A stretch of DNA of 64,000 nucleotides from Sporomusaceae bacterium FL31 (lineage in GTDB: Bacteria > Bacillota > Negativicutes > DSM-1736 > Dendrosporobacteraceae), in the NCBI GenBank assembly GCA_003990955.1, contig BIFV01000008.1:489066-553065 (forward strand), read 5' to 3'. The position numbers and the translations under genes were made by a program. This document shows, one piece after another, positions 44,316-51,825 of this stretch. The notes under the pieces are model-generated. The model was not told the origin of the DNA. It saw only the letters and a list, made by a program, of their open reading frames with translations, and did not search any database. Position 1 is the stretch's first letter. Each line of letters opens with the position of its first letter.

Positions 44316-44339
44316 AACCGCTTACAATTGTAAGCGGTT
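44316..44339 (-). terminator. Terminator after the 50-residue ORF
   Basis: A perfect palindrome AACCGCTTACAATTGTAAGC with GGTT is followed by five T on the minus strand. It lies between the Spo0E-like gene and the small ORF at 44.5 kb. Confidence 0.75.
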
Positions 44340-44476
44340 CATTAAAAATTTGAAAAATCATATATCGATATAGGAATTCTAAAAATGATTACTTCCCTCC
44401 AGCATAGTATCATACTAAACAAATAATCTATCCAGCCCACCAACACCTGGTGATTATAGCATCCGCCCTATACAAA

Positions 44477-44629
44477 TCATTTTGAGATTTCTTTTGATAA
44501 CATACTTTTAAAGGTGACTTGCGATTTTGGTTTTAATAGATATTTATTCTGGTATTCAGCGCTTCGATCGCGATGAGGCTTTTCTCTTAGCTCACTCTTA
44601 TAAACACAAATAATTGGCGTAATCTTCAT
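44477..44629 (-). CDS. Small unrecognised ORF (50 residues)
   Basis: Starts MKITPIICVYKSELREKPHR, basic, and ends MLSKEISK. The only ribosome-site-like sequence is a weak GGATGGTGAT, but a terminator lies about 140 bases past the stop. The basic C-terminal tail and Arg-rich middle recall short proteins seen in other Firmicutes, but no family is assigned. Confidence 0.45.
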   Translation of the reverse strand: MKITPIICVYKSELREKPHRDRSAEYQNKYLLKPKSQVTFKSMLSKEISK

Positions 44630-44909
44630 ATTAATCACCATCCATTTATTGGTAAATATTCCATAAATGGCAATAATATCCTTTAGTAAAATAACTACAA
44701 ATACTTACATAAAAAGAGCCTCCCATCGGCAGCTAAACACATACTCCCTTACCATGAGGAAATGTTACCTTACAGTATAAAACGGTAATATCCTTGCCTT
44801 AAGAGTTTATAAAATTATCTTGCTTGTAAAAAAACAGCAGGTCTTTAATAAGTTCTAATCGAATTCCAAATAATGTAACCAAATAATTTTGTATGAAAGG
44901 ATGACTGGT
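44630..44909. other. Gene-poor stretch before the small membrane protein
   Basis: AT-rich, with no frame I can support. Several short inverted repeats such as TGGAATATTTACCA are present. The 44.9-kb gene's promoter must lie here, but no clean sigma-A pair is visible. Confidence 0.4.
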
Positions 44910-45194
44910 ATGGGATGTACAGTATTAAAAATTACCGGTTCATTACTGCTTCTTTTCATAACGAAAATTATTGCAGTATCTGTATTCGGTGATCTAATAG
45001 CTTTTGTCACAGACAACTTCTATGTATTTATCTTACTCGGACTTATCCCTGCATTCATTGCAAAAGTCAAAGAGGATAACTTTTACATTTGGTGGATTTT
45101 CGGAACTTGGATCCCAGTATTATCAATCATCGCTGCACTGCTCATGGACGATTCAGCAAGCCGTCTGGCAAGACAGAAAGAAAGCAGCGAATGA
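44910..45194 (+). CDS. Small membrane protein, unrecognised
   Basis: A 94-residue protein from the ATG at 44910 (AAAGGA 8 bases ahead). Three hydrophobic helices are likely: VLKITGSLLLLFITKIIAV, FYVFILLGLIPAFI and WWIFGTWIPVLSIIAALL. A short polar tail, DDSASRLARQKESSE, follows. No family is recognised. Confidence 0.65.
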   Translation: MGCTVLKITGSLLLLFITKIIAVSVFGDLIAFVTDNFYVFILLGLIPAFIAKVKEDNFYIWWIFGTWIPVLSIIAALLMDDSASRLARQKESSE

Positions 45195-45295
45195 TCAGAA
45201 GGATTTTCTCATAATTTAAATTTGTTCGGAGAAACTAGTACCTGTAATCACATTTTTACCAATTGTTTAATAACAAGAATTGAGGTGGGTGTACC

Positions 45296-45433
45296 ATGCG
45301 CGAAATATACAAAGGTAAGATTACAGGCAATTCACCTCGCGTCACGCAAGGTGATCCGAAAAATTTATCAAATAGAGCTAGCGATAAAGAGGTTAATACA
45401 ATCAATAAAGCATTTATTCCAAAAAGCAAGTAA
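45296..45433 (+). CDS. Small unrecognised protein (45 residues)
   Basis: Starts MREIYKGKITGNSPRVTQGD and ends TINKAFIPKSK; basic and hydrophilic. A TTGAGGTGGG ribosome site lies about 8 bases ahead, and a strong plus-strand terminator begins 9 bases after the stop. That placement supports a real gene despite its size. Function unknown. Confidence 0.6.
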   Translation: MREIYKGKITGNSPRVTQGDPKNLSNRASDKEVNTINKAFIPKSK

Positions 45434-45441
45434 TGATTATC

Positions 45442-45472
45442 AAAAACAAGATCAGGCACTGATCTTGTTTTT
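45442..45472 (+). terminator. Terminator after the 45-residue gene
   Basis: AAAAACAAGATCA pairs perfectly with TGATCTTGTTTTT across GGCAC, then more T. It closes the unit that begins near 45.29 kb, and possibly near 44.9 kb. Confidence 0.88.
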
Positions 45473-45716
45473 TTAAGCTCTGCCGCGAAGCGTATGCACC
45501 CAGGCCGGAGATACTTGTCACATCATTGAGTAATGTCCGGGTTATACTAGCTAGTATTATGATTGCGGTACACTCATGACTAAGTTTCAATAGGTTTTTC
45601 ATGCAGACTTTTAAATCAATAATGATGAATTTTTTCTCACCTGCGCACACACAGCCAGCACTAACTCTTGGTGACTCAGATAACTGGTACAGTGAGTAAA
45701 TGCTCCTACTGAGGTG
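45473..45716. other. Intergenic stretch without a clear gene
   Basis: It contains a perfect 10-bp palindrome ACTAGCTAGT (45548-45557) and TTATACT, a weak -10-like sequence. I see no convincing ORF. It probably carries the promoter of the following membrane protein. Confidence 0.4.
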
Positions 45717-46181
45717 ATGATTTTGTTTTGGCTAGTCGGATTTATTGTTTCCTGGCTTTTTTGGTTTAAGTTCGCTAACAAAAAGCGCAGCAAGGAAATC
45801 TTGCCTGTTGGTATTTTTGCCTCATGGATATCTTTTACAATTGAAGCATGGATGCATTATATTTATGAATTGTGGTCCTACTCAGGACAAGCCATCTATC
45901 CTTTATTCGGAAACGCCTTCGGTATCTACATTGTAGTCCCATACTTTTTCATCCAATGGCTCCCCCTGCAAAGAACCTTCAATAAGCTGCTGCTATACTT
46001 CTTTCTTTGGACTTGTTTCGCAATCCTATTTGAATATATTCACTGGTACTTCTTACAAATCGAATATCACTATTGGTGGAATATAGGCTATTCTTATATC
46101 GCGGATTGGATTTTGTTCTGGGTTTTTTATAAATATTATATCGCGACCAATTTACAGAAACTTTCACAATCTAAGGCCTAA
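45717..46181 (+). CDS. CBO0543-like multi-helix membrane protein
   Basis: About 154 residues from the ATG at 45717; a TTG at 45723 lies at a better distance from GAGGTGA. Five hydrophobic helices with many Trp and Tyr, and the segments SFTIEAWMHYIYELWSY and LFEYIHWYFLQIEYHYWW. This pattern resembles CBO0543-family membrane proteins of Firmicutes, whose function is unknown; the match is by eye. Its own terminator (46256-46283) follows. Confidence 0.6.
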   Translation: MILFWLVGFIVSWLFWFKFANKKRSKEILPVGIFASWISFTIEAWMHYIYELWSYSGQAIYPLFGNAFGIYIVVPYFFIQWLPLQRTFNKLLLYFFLWTCFAILFEYIHWYFLQIEYHYWWNIGYSYIADWILFWVFYKYYIATNLQKLSQSKA

Positions 46182-46255
46182 AGCAGGTTTAAACTCATTC
46201 TTGCTCTGGCAATAATAATCATGCATAATTTTTTCCACTCTTCCCTACTTGATCA

Positions 46256-46283
46256 CCCTGCGTTAATTTGCAGGGCCTTTTTT
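46256..46283 (+). terminator. Terminator after the membrane protein gene
   Basis: CCCTGC (46256-46261) pairs with GCAGGG (46270-46275), followed by CCTTTTTT on the plus strand. Confidence 0.8.
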
Positions 46284-46293
46284 ATGCACAAAA

Positions 46294-46319
46294 AAAGACG
46301 CGACTGCTGTCACGTCTTT
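46294..46319 (-). terminator. Terminator after yabG
   Basis: AAAGACGCGAC pairs with GTCACGTCTTT with one mismatch around TGCT. On the minus strand a run of T follows. It lies about 20 bases after the yabG stop. Confidence 0.8.
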
Positions 46320-46338
46320 ATTGTCATTTAATCGATCA

Positions 46339-47214
46339 TCAACCATAAGGAGTTTTAGGCATACCTAATCTGAATTTTCCACGAGTCTCCAAGCCGCCTA
46401 CCCCTTCGATTCCTGTAACCGAAGCAGTAATCGCATCGCTTACATCCACGGTTTTATTGATTGGAGTGAAAGCCACCTTCTCGGCAATAAATACCGGATC
46501 ATACGCATGAATGAAGATCCGCGTTGGCGAACTGGCAAAATTAGCACCCGAAGCTAAAATAGCTTCAAAATAAGACTGACAAGCGCCAGCAAAAATAACC
46601 AGATCATCCCGGGATGGCTCAAAGCTCCTCGCTTTTCTGACAGCCTCGACAAAATACTTGGAGTTGCGGTAATTGTTAATATCTTTTAAATCTTTTTTCC
46701 CGCCGCCAATTAAAGCGTCATGACCAGTCAAGACCAAAATGTCTGGTCGGTACTCTTGTAATAAGGCGAGGACATGTTCAGGTTGCTTCGCTTCATCGAT
46801 ACAGCGTCCGGCGGCCTCAATATTTAACTGATTGTAGGTTTTTAAACACATTTTCAGATATTCTTCATCACCATCAAGATGCAGCACACGGCCAGGCAAA
46901 TCAAAAAATGTATACTTTTTTGATTCTGCTCTTGTCATCTCAAGTTTTTCCCGCTCTATACTGCGCCTGACCATCACTCGCTTCAGACTGTCATTATGCA
47001 TACCTTCCATGCGAACTATTTCATTGCGCAAATGTTCAGCATCGATTGGCTCTAAATCACCAACTGGAGCATCTGCAACAAGTCGTAAATGCATTCCTTT
47101 CAGCACACAGCGCTGTTCACTTTCATCATCAACAATAATTTCCGTCACTTTAAAAACGATATCGCCGCCATGTGATTTCCGGATTACCAGATCACCAACA
47201 GATATGTTCGTCAC
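46339..47214 (-). CDS. yabG: YabG sporulation-specific protease
   Basis: Cysteine-type protease that processes spore-coat proteins (in Bacillus, SafA and SpoIVA-associated substrates; in C. difficile, pre-pro-CspBA). It is 291 residues, the family length. The N-terminal SH3-like GDLVIRKSHGGDIVFKV and the catalytic-region motifs LVLTGHDAL and FAGACQSYFEA are present. The GTG start follows a GGGGGGGAG run. A perfect palindrome GTTCATACTATGAAC (47237-47251) with a CATAGTAT -10-like core lies just upstream and may be a mother-cell sigma site. Confidence 0.93.
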   Translation of the reverse strand: MTNISVGDLVIRKSHGGDIVFKVTEIIVDDESEQRCVLKGMHLRLVADAPVGDLEPIDAEHLRNEIVRMEGMHNDSLKRVMVRRSIEREKLEMTRAESKKYTFFDLPGRVLHLDGDEEYLKMCLKTYNQLNIEAAGRCIDEAKQPEHVLALLQEYRPDILVLTGHDALIGGGKKDLKDINNYRNSKYFVEAVRKARSFEPSRDDLVIFAGACQSYFEAILASGANFASSPTRIFIHAYDPVFIAEKVAFTPINKTVDVSDAITASVTGIEGVGGLETRGKFRLGMPKTPYG

Positions 47215-47403
47215 AGCCGTCTCCCCCCCCTCGTTAGTTCATACTATGAACTTTGAAAATGATTTGCCACGACCAACTGCAAGAATAATTTAATTAAAGG
47301 CCGCAGGTAGCAAATAGTCCTGTCTACCAATATACTGTAATGAACATTGATTGTGGCCTTTCGGCCGCAGACATCGCAGTCAATTCAAACGAGGTGAAGG
47401 CGC

Positions 47404-48192
47404 ATGATTTCTGTGGTTGTCCCAGCAAAGAATGAAGCCGGCCGCGCAGTAACAGTACTGCAAAATCTAGGAACGTTGCCAATAGATCATATTATCTTTA
47501 TTTCCAATGGCTGCAAAGATGCTACGATGTACGAAGTACTGCAAATGCGACTGCCAAAATTGCAAATCATTTACTTCCACGACTGCCTGGGTATTGATAT
47601 CCCGCGTGCAATCGGAGCAAAAGTAGCACTTTCTTTAGGAAGTGATGTAGTTGCTTTTGTCGATGGCGACATGGTAGGAACCTTTAATGAGAATCTCATG
47701 GAACTAGTTGATGGAGTCTTACTAAAACATCTTGATATGGCTTTAACCAATTGTTATCCATCGCCACCCCGCCATATCGAACGTTACAATCCCACGTTTC
47801 AGTGGCGAATGAATTTGAATAAGGAACTTGGTTTAGAAAAAAAAATTGGTCTGGCCACACCAGCGCATGGCCCGCACGCCGTTTCACGTCGTTTCCTGGA
47901 AACACTCCCAATTACCGAGCTCGCAATTCCCCCGGTATCTTTAGCACTAGCCCGAAAAAATAAGTTAAAAATTGATGTCGCAACAACCATCCCCCACTAC
48001 CGGCTTGGGTCCTCAATTAAAGGGCAGCTTCATACCAATAAAATTATTGATACCATTGTAGGCGATTGCCTGGAGGGCATGGCAACTTTTCGGGATCAGC
48101 CTCGCAATCGCCAGTGGCAAAACAAAACTTACATAGGATATCACAGTGAGCGCCGCTTTGACATTCTTGAACACTTTTTTAATACAAAATAA
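47404..48192 (+). CDS. Family 2 glycosyltransferase
   Basis: A 262-residue GT-A fold enzyme. The nucleotide-sugar domain opens with MISVVVPAKNEAGRAV and the metal-binding DGDMVG lies near 85. No membrane helix is obvious. The substrate is unknown. GAGGTGAAGG precedes the ATG. It is divergent from yabG and convergent with ksgA, so it sits in a spore/housekeeping border without a glycan operon around it. Confidence 0.82.
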   Translation: MISVVVPAKNEAGRAVTVLQNLGTLPIDHIIFISNGCKDATMYEVLQMRLPKLQIIYFHDCLGIDIPRAIGAKVALSLGSDVVAFVDGDMVGTFNENLMELVDGVLLKHLDMALTNCYPSPPRHIERYNPTFQWRMNLNKELGLEKKIGLATPAHGPHAVSRRFLETLPITELAIPPVSLALARKNKLKIDVATTIPHYRLGSSIKGQLHTNKIIDTIVGDCLEGMATFRDQPRNRQWQNKTYIGYHSERRFDILEHFFNTK

Positions 48193-48203
48193 AATTTAAC
48201 AAC

Positions 48204-48257
48204 AAACAATAAAAGACTGATTGCTAGATGAGCTCTTGCAATCAGTCTTTATTGTTT
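48204..48257. terminator. Bidirectional terminator between the glycosyltransferase gene and ksgA
   Basis: AATAAAAGACTGATTGC and GCAATCAGTCTTTATT form a near-perfect stem (one bulge), with A/T runs at both ends. It overlaps the ksgA stop codon. Confidence 0.85.
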
Positions 48258-49101
48258 ATTTCTGCGCCATTGCATTGGCAATTGCAGCAAATTCACTAAG
48301 TGACAAGGTTTCCCCACGCCGCGAACCATCGATTTGAGCGGCTGCCAAAGCTTGCTGAATCACTTCACTTGCAACCCCCATGGTTTTCATGGCATTATTC
48401 AAGGTTTTCCGACGCTGCGAGAAAGCCGCCTTGACTACCCTAAAAAACAGTCTTTCATCCGCGACATCCACTGCAGGCTTATCACGAACAACACAACGAA
48501 TGACAGCCGAATCAACTGCCGGCGATGGAATGAATGAATAAGGTGGAACTTCGAACATAATTTCCGGCTTGGTAAAATACTGCACAGCCACCGATAATGC
48601 GCCATACTCTTTTCCCCCTGGGCTGGCCACCATACGTTCAGCAACTTCTTTCTGAATCATGGTCACCAAGCTGTCAACCGGCAAACGCTGCTCCAGTAAA
48701 CCCATAATAATCGGAGTCGTAATATAATAAGGCAAGTTCGCCACTACTTTGAATCTAGGGGCAGCGACTTCAGCAGTGATGTTAACTTTTAAGATATCAC
48801 CATGAACTACCCGGATATTGTCATAGCCCTCAAGTGTCTTCGCCAGCACTTCAATCAAGCGGCTGTCCAATTCAACAGCCACAACATTAGCTCCAGCCTC
48901 TGCCAGTCCCTGAGTCAGCGTACCAATACCAGGACCAATTTCAAGCACAGTCTCACCTTGATGAATATCTGCGGCACGAACGATCCCATTGACAATATTC
49001 TCGTCAATCAGGAAATTCTGCCCCAATTTCTTGCTCATGTGAATATTAAAAGTCTTCAAGATATGTTTTGTTACATCTCTTTTGGCAATTGTTGGCTGCA
49101 T
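48256..49101 (-). CDS. ksgA: 16S rRNA (adenine1518/1519-N6)-dimethyltransferase
   Basis: Dimethylates two adjacent adenines in 16S helix 45. It is 281 residues. SAM-binding VLEIGPGIGTLT and the catalytic NLPYYITTP motif are clear, with the KKLGQNFLIDENI start. GGAGGCGAC precedes the ATG, and the first 31 bases overlap rnmV. Confidence 0.96.
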   Translation of the reverse strand: MQPTIAKRDVTKHILKTFNIHMSKKLGQNFLIDENIVNGIVRAADIHQGETVLEIGPGIGTLTQGLAEAGANVVAVELDSRLIEVLAKTLEGYDNIRVVHGDILKVNITAEVAAPRFKVVANLPYYITTPIIMGLLEQRLPVDSLVTMIQKEVAERMVASPGGKEYGALSVAVQYFTKPEIMFEVPPYSFIPSPAVDSAVIRCVVRDKPAVDVADERLFFRVVKAAFSQRRKTLNNAMKTMGVASEVIQQALAAAQIDGSRRGETLSLSEFAAIANAMAQK

Positions 49102-49658
49102 GACTGAGTCGCCTCCTGCTCAAATTTTGCTAAACTTTGGATAGCCTCATCAAACTCAACCCGGGTTACACCATAATGATTAAGCCGATATAGGAATGTT
49201 TTCGCATTGGCATAGCCAATCCCCAGCTTTGCACCCAAACACGCTCTGCGTTCTGCTGCATCAGGCGTACCACTGAGGCCATAAGCCATCATGTCTGACA
49301 GCTTAAATTCTTCGCCTGGCTGCCACTCGAGATAACGGACCTTTGCCAAGGCCATGCAGATAGAATGTTCTGACGCTTGCTCCACACCAACATCATCGTT
49401 GGCTGTAGCCTCTTCTCTGGGGATAAAAGCATGTTTGGCTTCAGGGAAGCGCTTGCTTAGAAACTTGCGAATTCTTTCTCCTGCGCTATCAGGATCAGTT
49501 AATATAATAATTCCGCGCTTTTTATAGGCCTGCTCAATTCGTTCCATTGTATATGGCGCCAGATTAAAACCACCTGTTACAATGCATTCAGCCTCCACGG
49601 CCCGGCGAACAGCTTGTACATCATTTTTTCCTTCCACAACAATAACTTCTTTAATCAC
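49071..49658 (-). CDS. rnmV: Ribonuclease M5
   Basis: Matures 5S rRNA. It is 195 residues with an N-terminal Toprim domain (VIVVEGKNDVQAV and LTDPDSAGERIRKFL) carrying the acidic metal ligands, and a C-terminal helical region. It overlaps ksgA by 31 bases, a conserved Firmicute arrangement. GTG start behind AGGGAT. Confidence 0.94.
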   Translation of the reverse strand: MIKEVIVVEGKNDVQAVRRAVEAECIVTGGFNLAPYTMERIEQAYKKRGIIILTDPDSAGERIRKFLSKRFPEAKHAFIPREEATANDDVGVEQASEHSICMALAKVRYLEWQPGEEFKLSDMMAYGLSGTPDAAERRACLGAKLGIGYANAKTFLYRLNHYGVTRVEFDEAIQSLAKFEQEATQSCSQQLPKEM

Positions 49659-49783
49659 ACAATCCCTACTTTGGTCATTTTATTGTCGATCATAAAGGAT
49701 TCCCACACAAAAGCTGTGTTTTAACCCTGCTTAATATAATTGATCATGCTGCTAAAAGGTTCACTGTTTCAATAAATTTAAAA

Positions 49784-49811
49784 AATAAACAGGGTATACA
49801 CCCTGTTTATT
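49784..49811 (-). terminator. Terminator after the YabE-like gene
   Basis: AATAAACAGGG (49784-49794) and CCCTGTTTATT (49801-49811) form a perfect stem with a 6-base loop and a T run on the minus strand. Confidence 0.88.
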
Positions 49812-49822
49812 CTTCTGCCAGC

Positions 49823-50812
49823 TTATTCAGCCAGCACATAAACTTTGACCATGCGCCGCCCAAAGCGCCAGGCCTCACTTGAACTTTCCATACACAAATC
49901 GATGGTATTGCCGATAATGGCTCCGCCGGTATCAGCAGCTAATGCCATGCCATACCCCGGTATGTATACTCTGCTTCCCAAAGGAATGACCCTTGGATCA
50001 ACAGCTACAATGCCGTGGCGAGCTGGAATTCCGGTAGCGGTAATGCCTTCACCGTTCCCATCGGTCGGTAGGTAGGCAGTTGCCTCCATCCACTCAACCC
50101 GTCTGAAACGGTGTGTCCCACGAGACGTATCGACCACATCACGTGTACCGACCCGAACAATCTGAGGTTTGGAAGGTTCTTTAATTCTTGTTGCGATTAG
50201 TTCTTCCGCCGATTGCACTTCATCAGCATAATGAATTTTGACTGTTGCAATTTTTACGCCATTTTGACCTTCCTGCACCAGCTCTTCCGCCCCTTTCTCC
50301 ATGGTGGCGTCAGGCTGATGAATAACCTGGAATGGATCTACTTCTTCGCGCTCAATTACTTTTTCCGCTATTCTTATTGCCTGAATTTGCATGCCGGCCT
50401 GGATTCTTTCTTCCGCATTAGGAATGAGTTTAATACTTTCAACTGCTAGTCCTAAGTCGGATGCCAGTTCACCAACTGTTGGTGCGCCAGTGGTAATGGT
50501 CTTTCTTTCGCCCTGATAAGTAATGGTAACAGGTACTGCTCGATATACTGTTATAGTTGATCCGCTGATTAATTTCGGCGATGATAAGCGATATTGATCT
50601 TGTGGACCTAATGCGACTCCGGCTTGAGCCAAAATAGTACTAGGCGTGCTATGTATAGTACTAACTACCAAATTACTTCCGTCAGCAACAATATTGACTT
50701 TTTTATAAGCCCATATAAAGCCTGTTGCTAACACCAAAACAATGGTTAACGCGGCAATAAGCGCCAACCGCTTGCCTTTAAATTGCGAGTTTTTGGGCTG
50801 AGTGTAATGCAT
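49823..50812 (-). CDS. yabE: YabE-like cell-wall protein (DUF348, G5 and 3D domains)
   Basis: A 329-residue membrane-anchored, extracytoplasmic protein from the ATG at 50812 (AAAAGGGGGAG ahead). One N-terminal helix (about 17-36), then DUF348/ubiquitin-like repeats (about 40-150), a G5 domain (about 155-230) and a C-terminal 3D domain (GIVAVDPRVIPLGSRVYIPGYG and DTGGAIIGNTIDLC), the fold of resuscitation-promoting and lytic transglycosylase-type enzymes. Probably acts on peptidoglycan, as related YabE/YuiC proteins do. Confidence 0.9.
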   Translation of the reverse strand: MHYTQPKNSQFKGKRLALIAALTIVLVLATGFIWAYKKVNIVADGSNLVVSTIHSTPSTILAQAGVALGPQDQYRLSSPKLISGSTITVYRAVPVTITYQGERKTITTGAPTVGELASDLGLAVESIKLIPNAEERIQAGMQIQAIRIAEKVIEREEVDPFQVIHQPDATMEKGAEELVQEGQNGVKIATVKIHYADEVQSAEELIATRIKEPSKPQIVRVGTRDVVDTSRGTHRFRRVEWMEATAYLPTDGNGEGITATGIPARHGIVAVDPRVIPLGSRVYIPGYGMALAADTGGAIIGNTIDLCMESSSEAWRFGRRMVKVYVLAE

Positions 50813-50995
50813 AAATCTCCCCCTTTTCAAGCGCCTGAGAATTATACCATATATGTTTGTATATGTCAAATATGAAATGAGTTTTCCTTGTAGCAACAGT
50901 GTTTACCAAAGCTGGTTATTTTATGCATTTGTTGCAAAAATTTTGCCCAACCGGCAGTCACTTGGCTAAAAAACACATGACTTTTTGGCATAAAA

Positions 50996-51028
50996 AAAGA
51001 ACGAATACTTCATAGATATTCGTTCTTT
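50996..51028 (-). terminator. Terminator after tatD
   Basis: AAAGAACGAATA (50996-51007) pairs with TATTCGTTCTTT (51017-51028), followed by a run of T on the minus strand. It closes the metG-tatD operon. Confidence 0.85.
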
Positions 51029-51053
51029 CAAAATTTATGTGTTATTTTTTCTA

Positions 51054-51824
51054 TCAAGCACGGGAAATTGAAAACAACTGACAAACGTTTTTGGAAGTAG
51101 CCTCCGCAAAAGCGGCTAATTCCATGTTCCGCAACTCAGCCACCCGTTCAGCCACTAAGCGCACATAAGCCGGTTCATTGCGCTTGCCCCGATACGGATG
51201 CGGCGTCAAATATGGACAATCAGTTTCAACCAGCAAGCGCTCCAGCGGCACTGCTGCCGCAATCTCCGGCAGCTTGGCGGCATTCTTAAAAGTAATCGGC
51301 CCGGCAATAGAGATATAAAATCCCAGTTTCAAAACCTCTTGCGCCATTTCCAGACTGCCTGAATAACAATGCAGGACACCAGTTAAGCCCTTGCCTTCTG
51401 TTTTTAACAGCCTCATAATATCGCCATGAGCTTCCCGGTCATGAATAATCACTGGCATGCCTGTTTGTCTGGCAACATCAAGCTGGCGAATGAAAACCTG
51501 CTGCTGCAGTTCGCGTGGTGATAAATCATAATGATAATCCAAGCCAATTTCGCCAATTGCAACAACTTTAGGCTGTTTCACCCATTCTGCAAGTTGATCA
51601 TAGTCAGATTCTTGCACATCTTTTGCATCATGAGGATGATTGCCGACAGCAGCATAAATGCCCTCATAGCGGTCAGCAAGGTCGATTGACCGGCGTGACG
51701 AAGCCATATCGGCACCGATATTAATAATCCCTGTTACACCGTTTGCACGCGCCCGCTCCACCACTTGGTCACGATCTTCATCAAAGCGCTCATCATCAAT
51801 ATGAGCATGCGAGTCAAATAACAT
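51054..51824 (-). CDS. tatD: TatD-family metal-dependent DNase
   Basis: A 256-residue TIM-barrel nuclease. The HxH motif FDSHAHID, the mid-protein metal Glu in AIGEIGLDYHYD, the IIHDREAHGD His and the LLVETDCPYLTPHPYRG Asp are present. It starts 1 base after the metG stop, matching the metS-yabD order of Bacillus. Confidence 0.94.
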   Translation of the reverse strand: MLFDSHAHIDDERFDEDRDQVVERARANGVTGIINIGADMASSRRSIDLADRYEGIYAAVGNHPHDAKDVQESDYDQLAEWVKQPKVVAIGEIGLDYHYDLSPRELQQQVFIRQLDVARQTGMPVIIHDREAHGDIMRLLKTEGKGLTGVLHCYSGSLEMAQEVLKLGFYISIAGPITFKNAAKLPEIAAAVPLERLLVETDCPYLTPHPYRGKRNEPAYVRLVAERVAELRNMELAAFAEATSKNVCQLFSISRA

Positions 51825-51825
51825 A

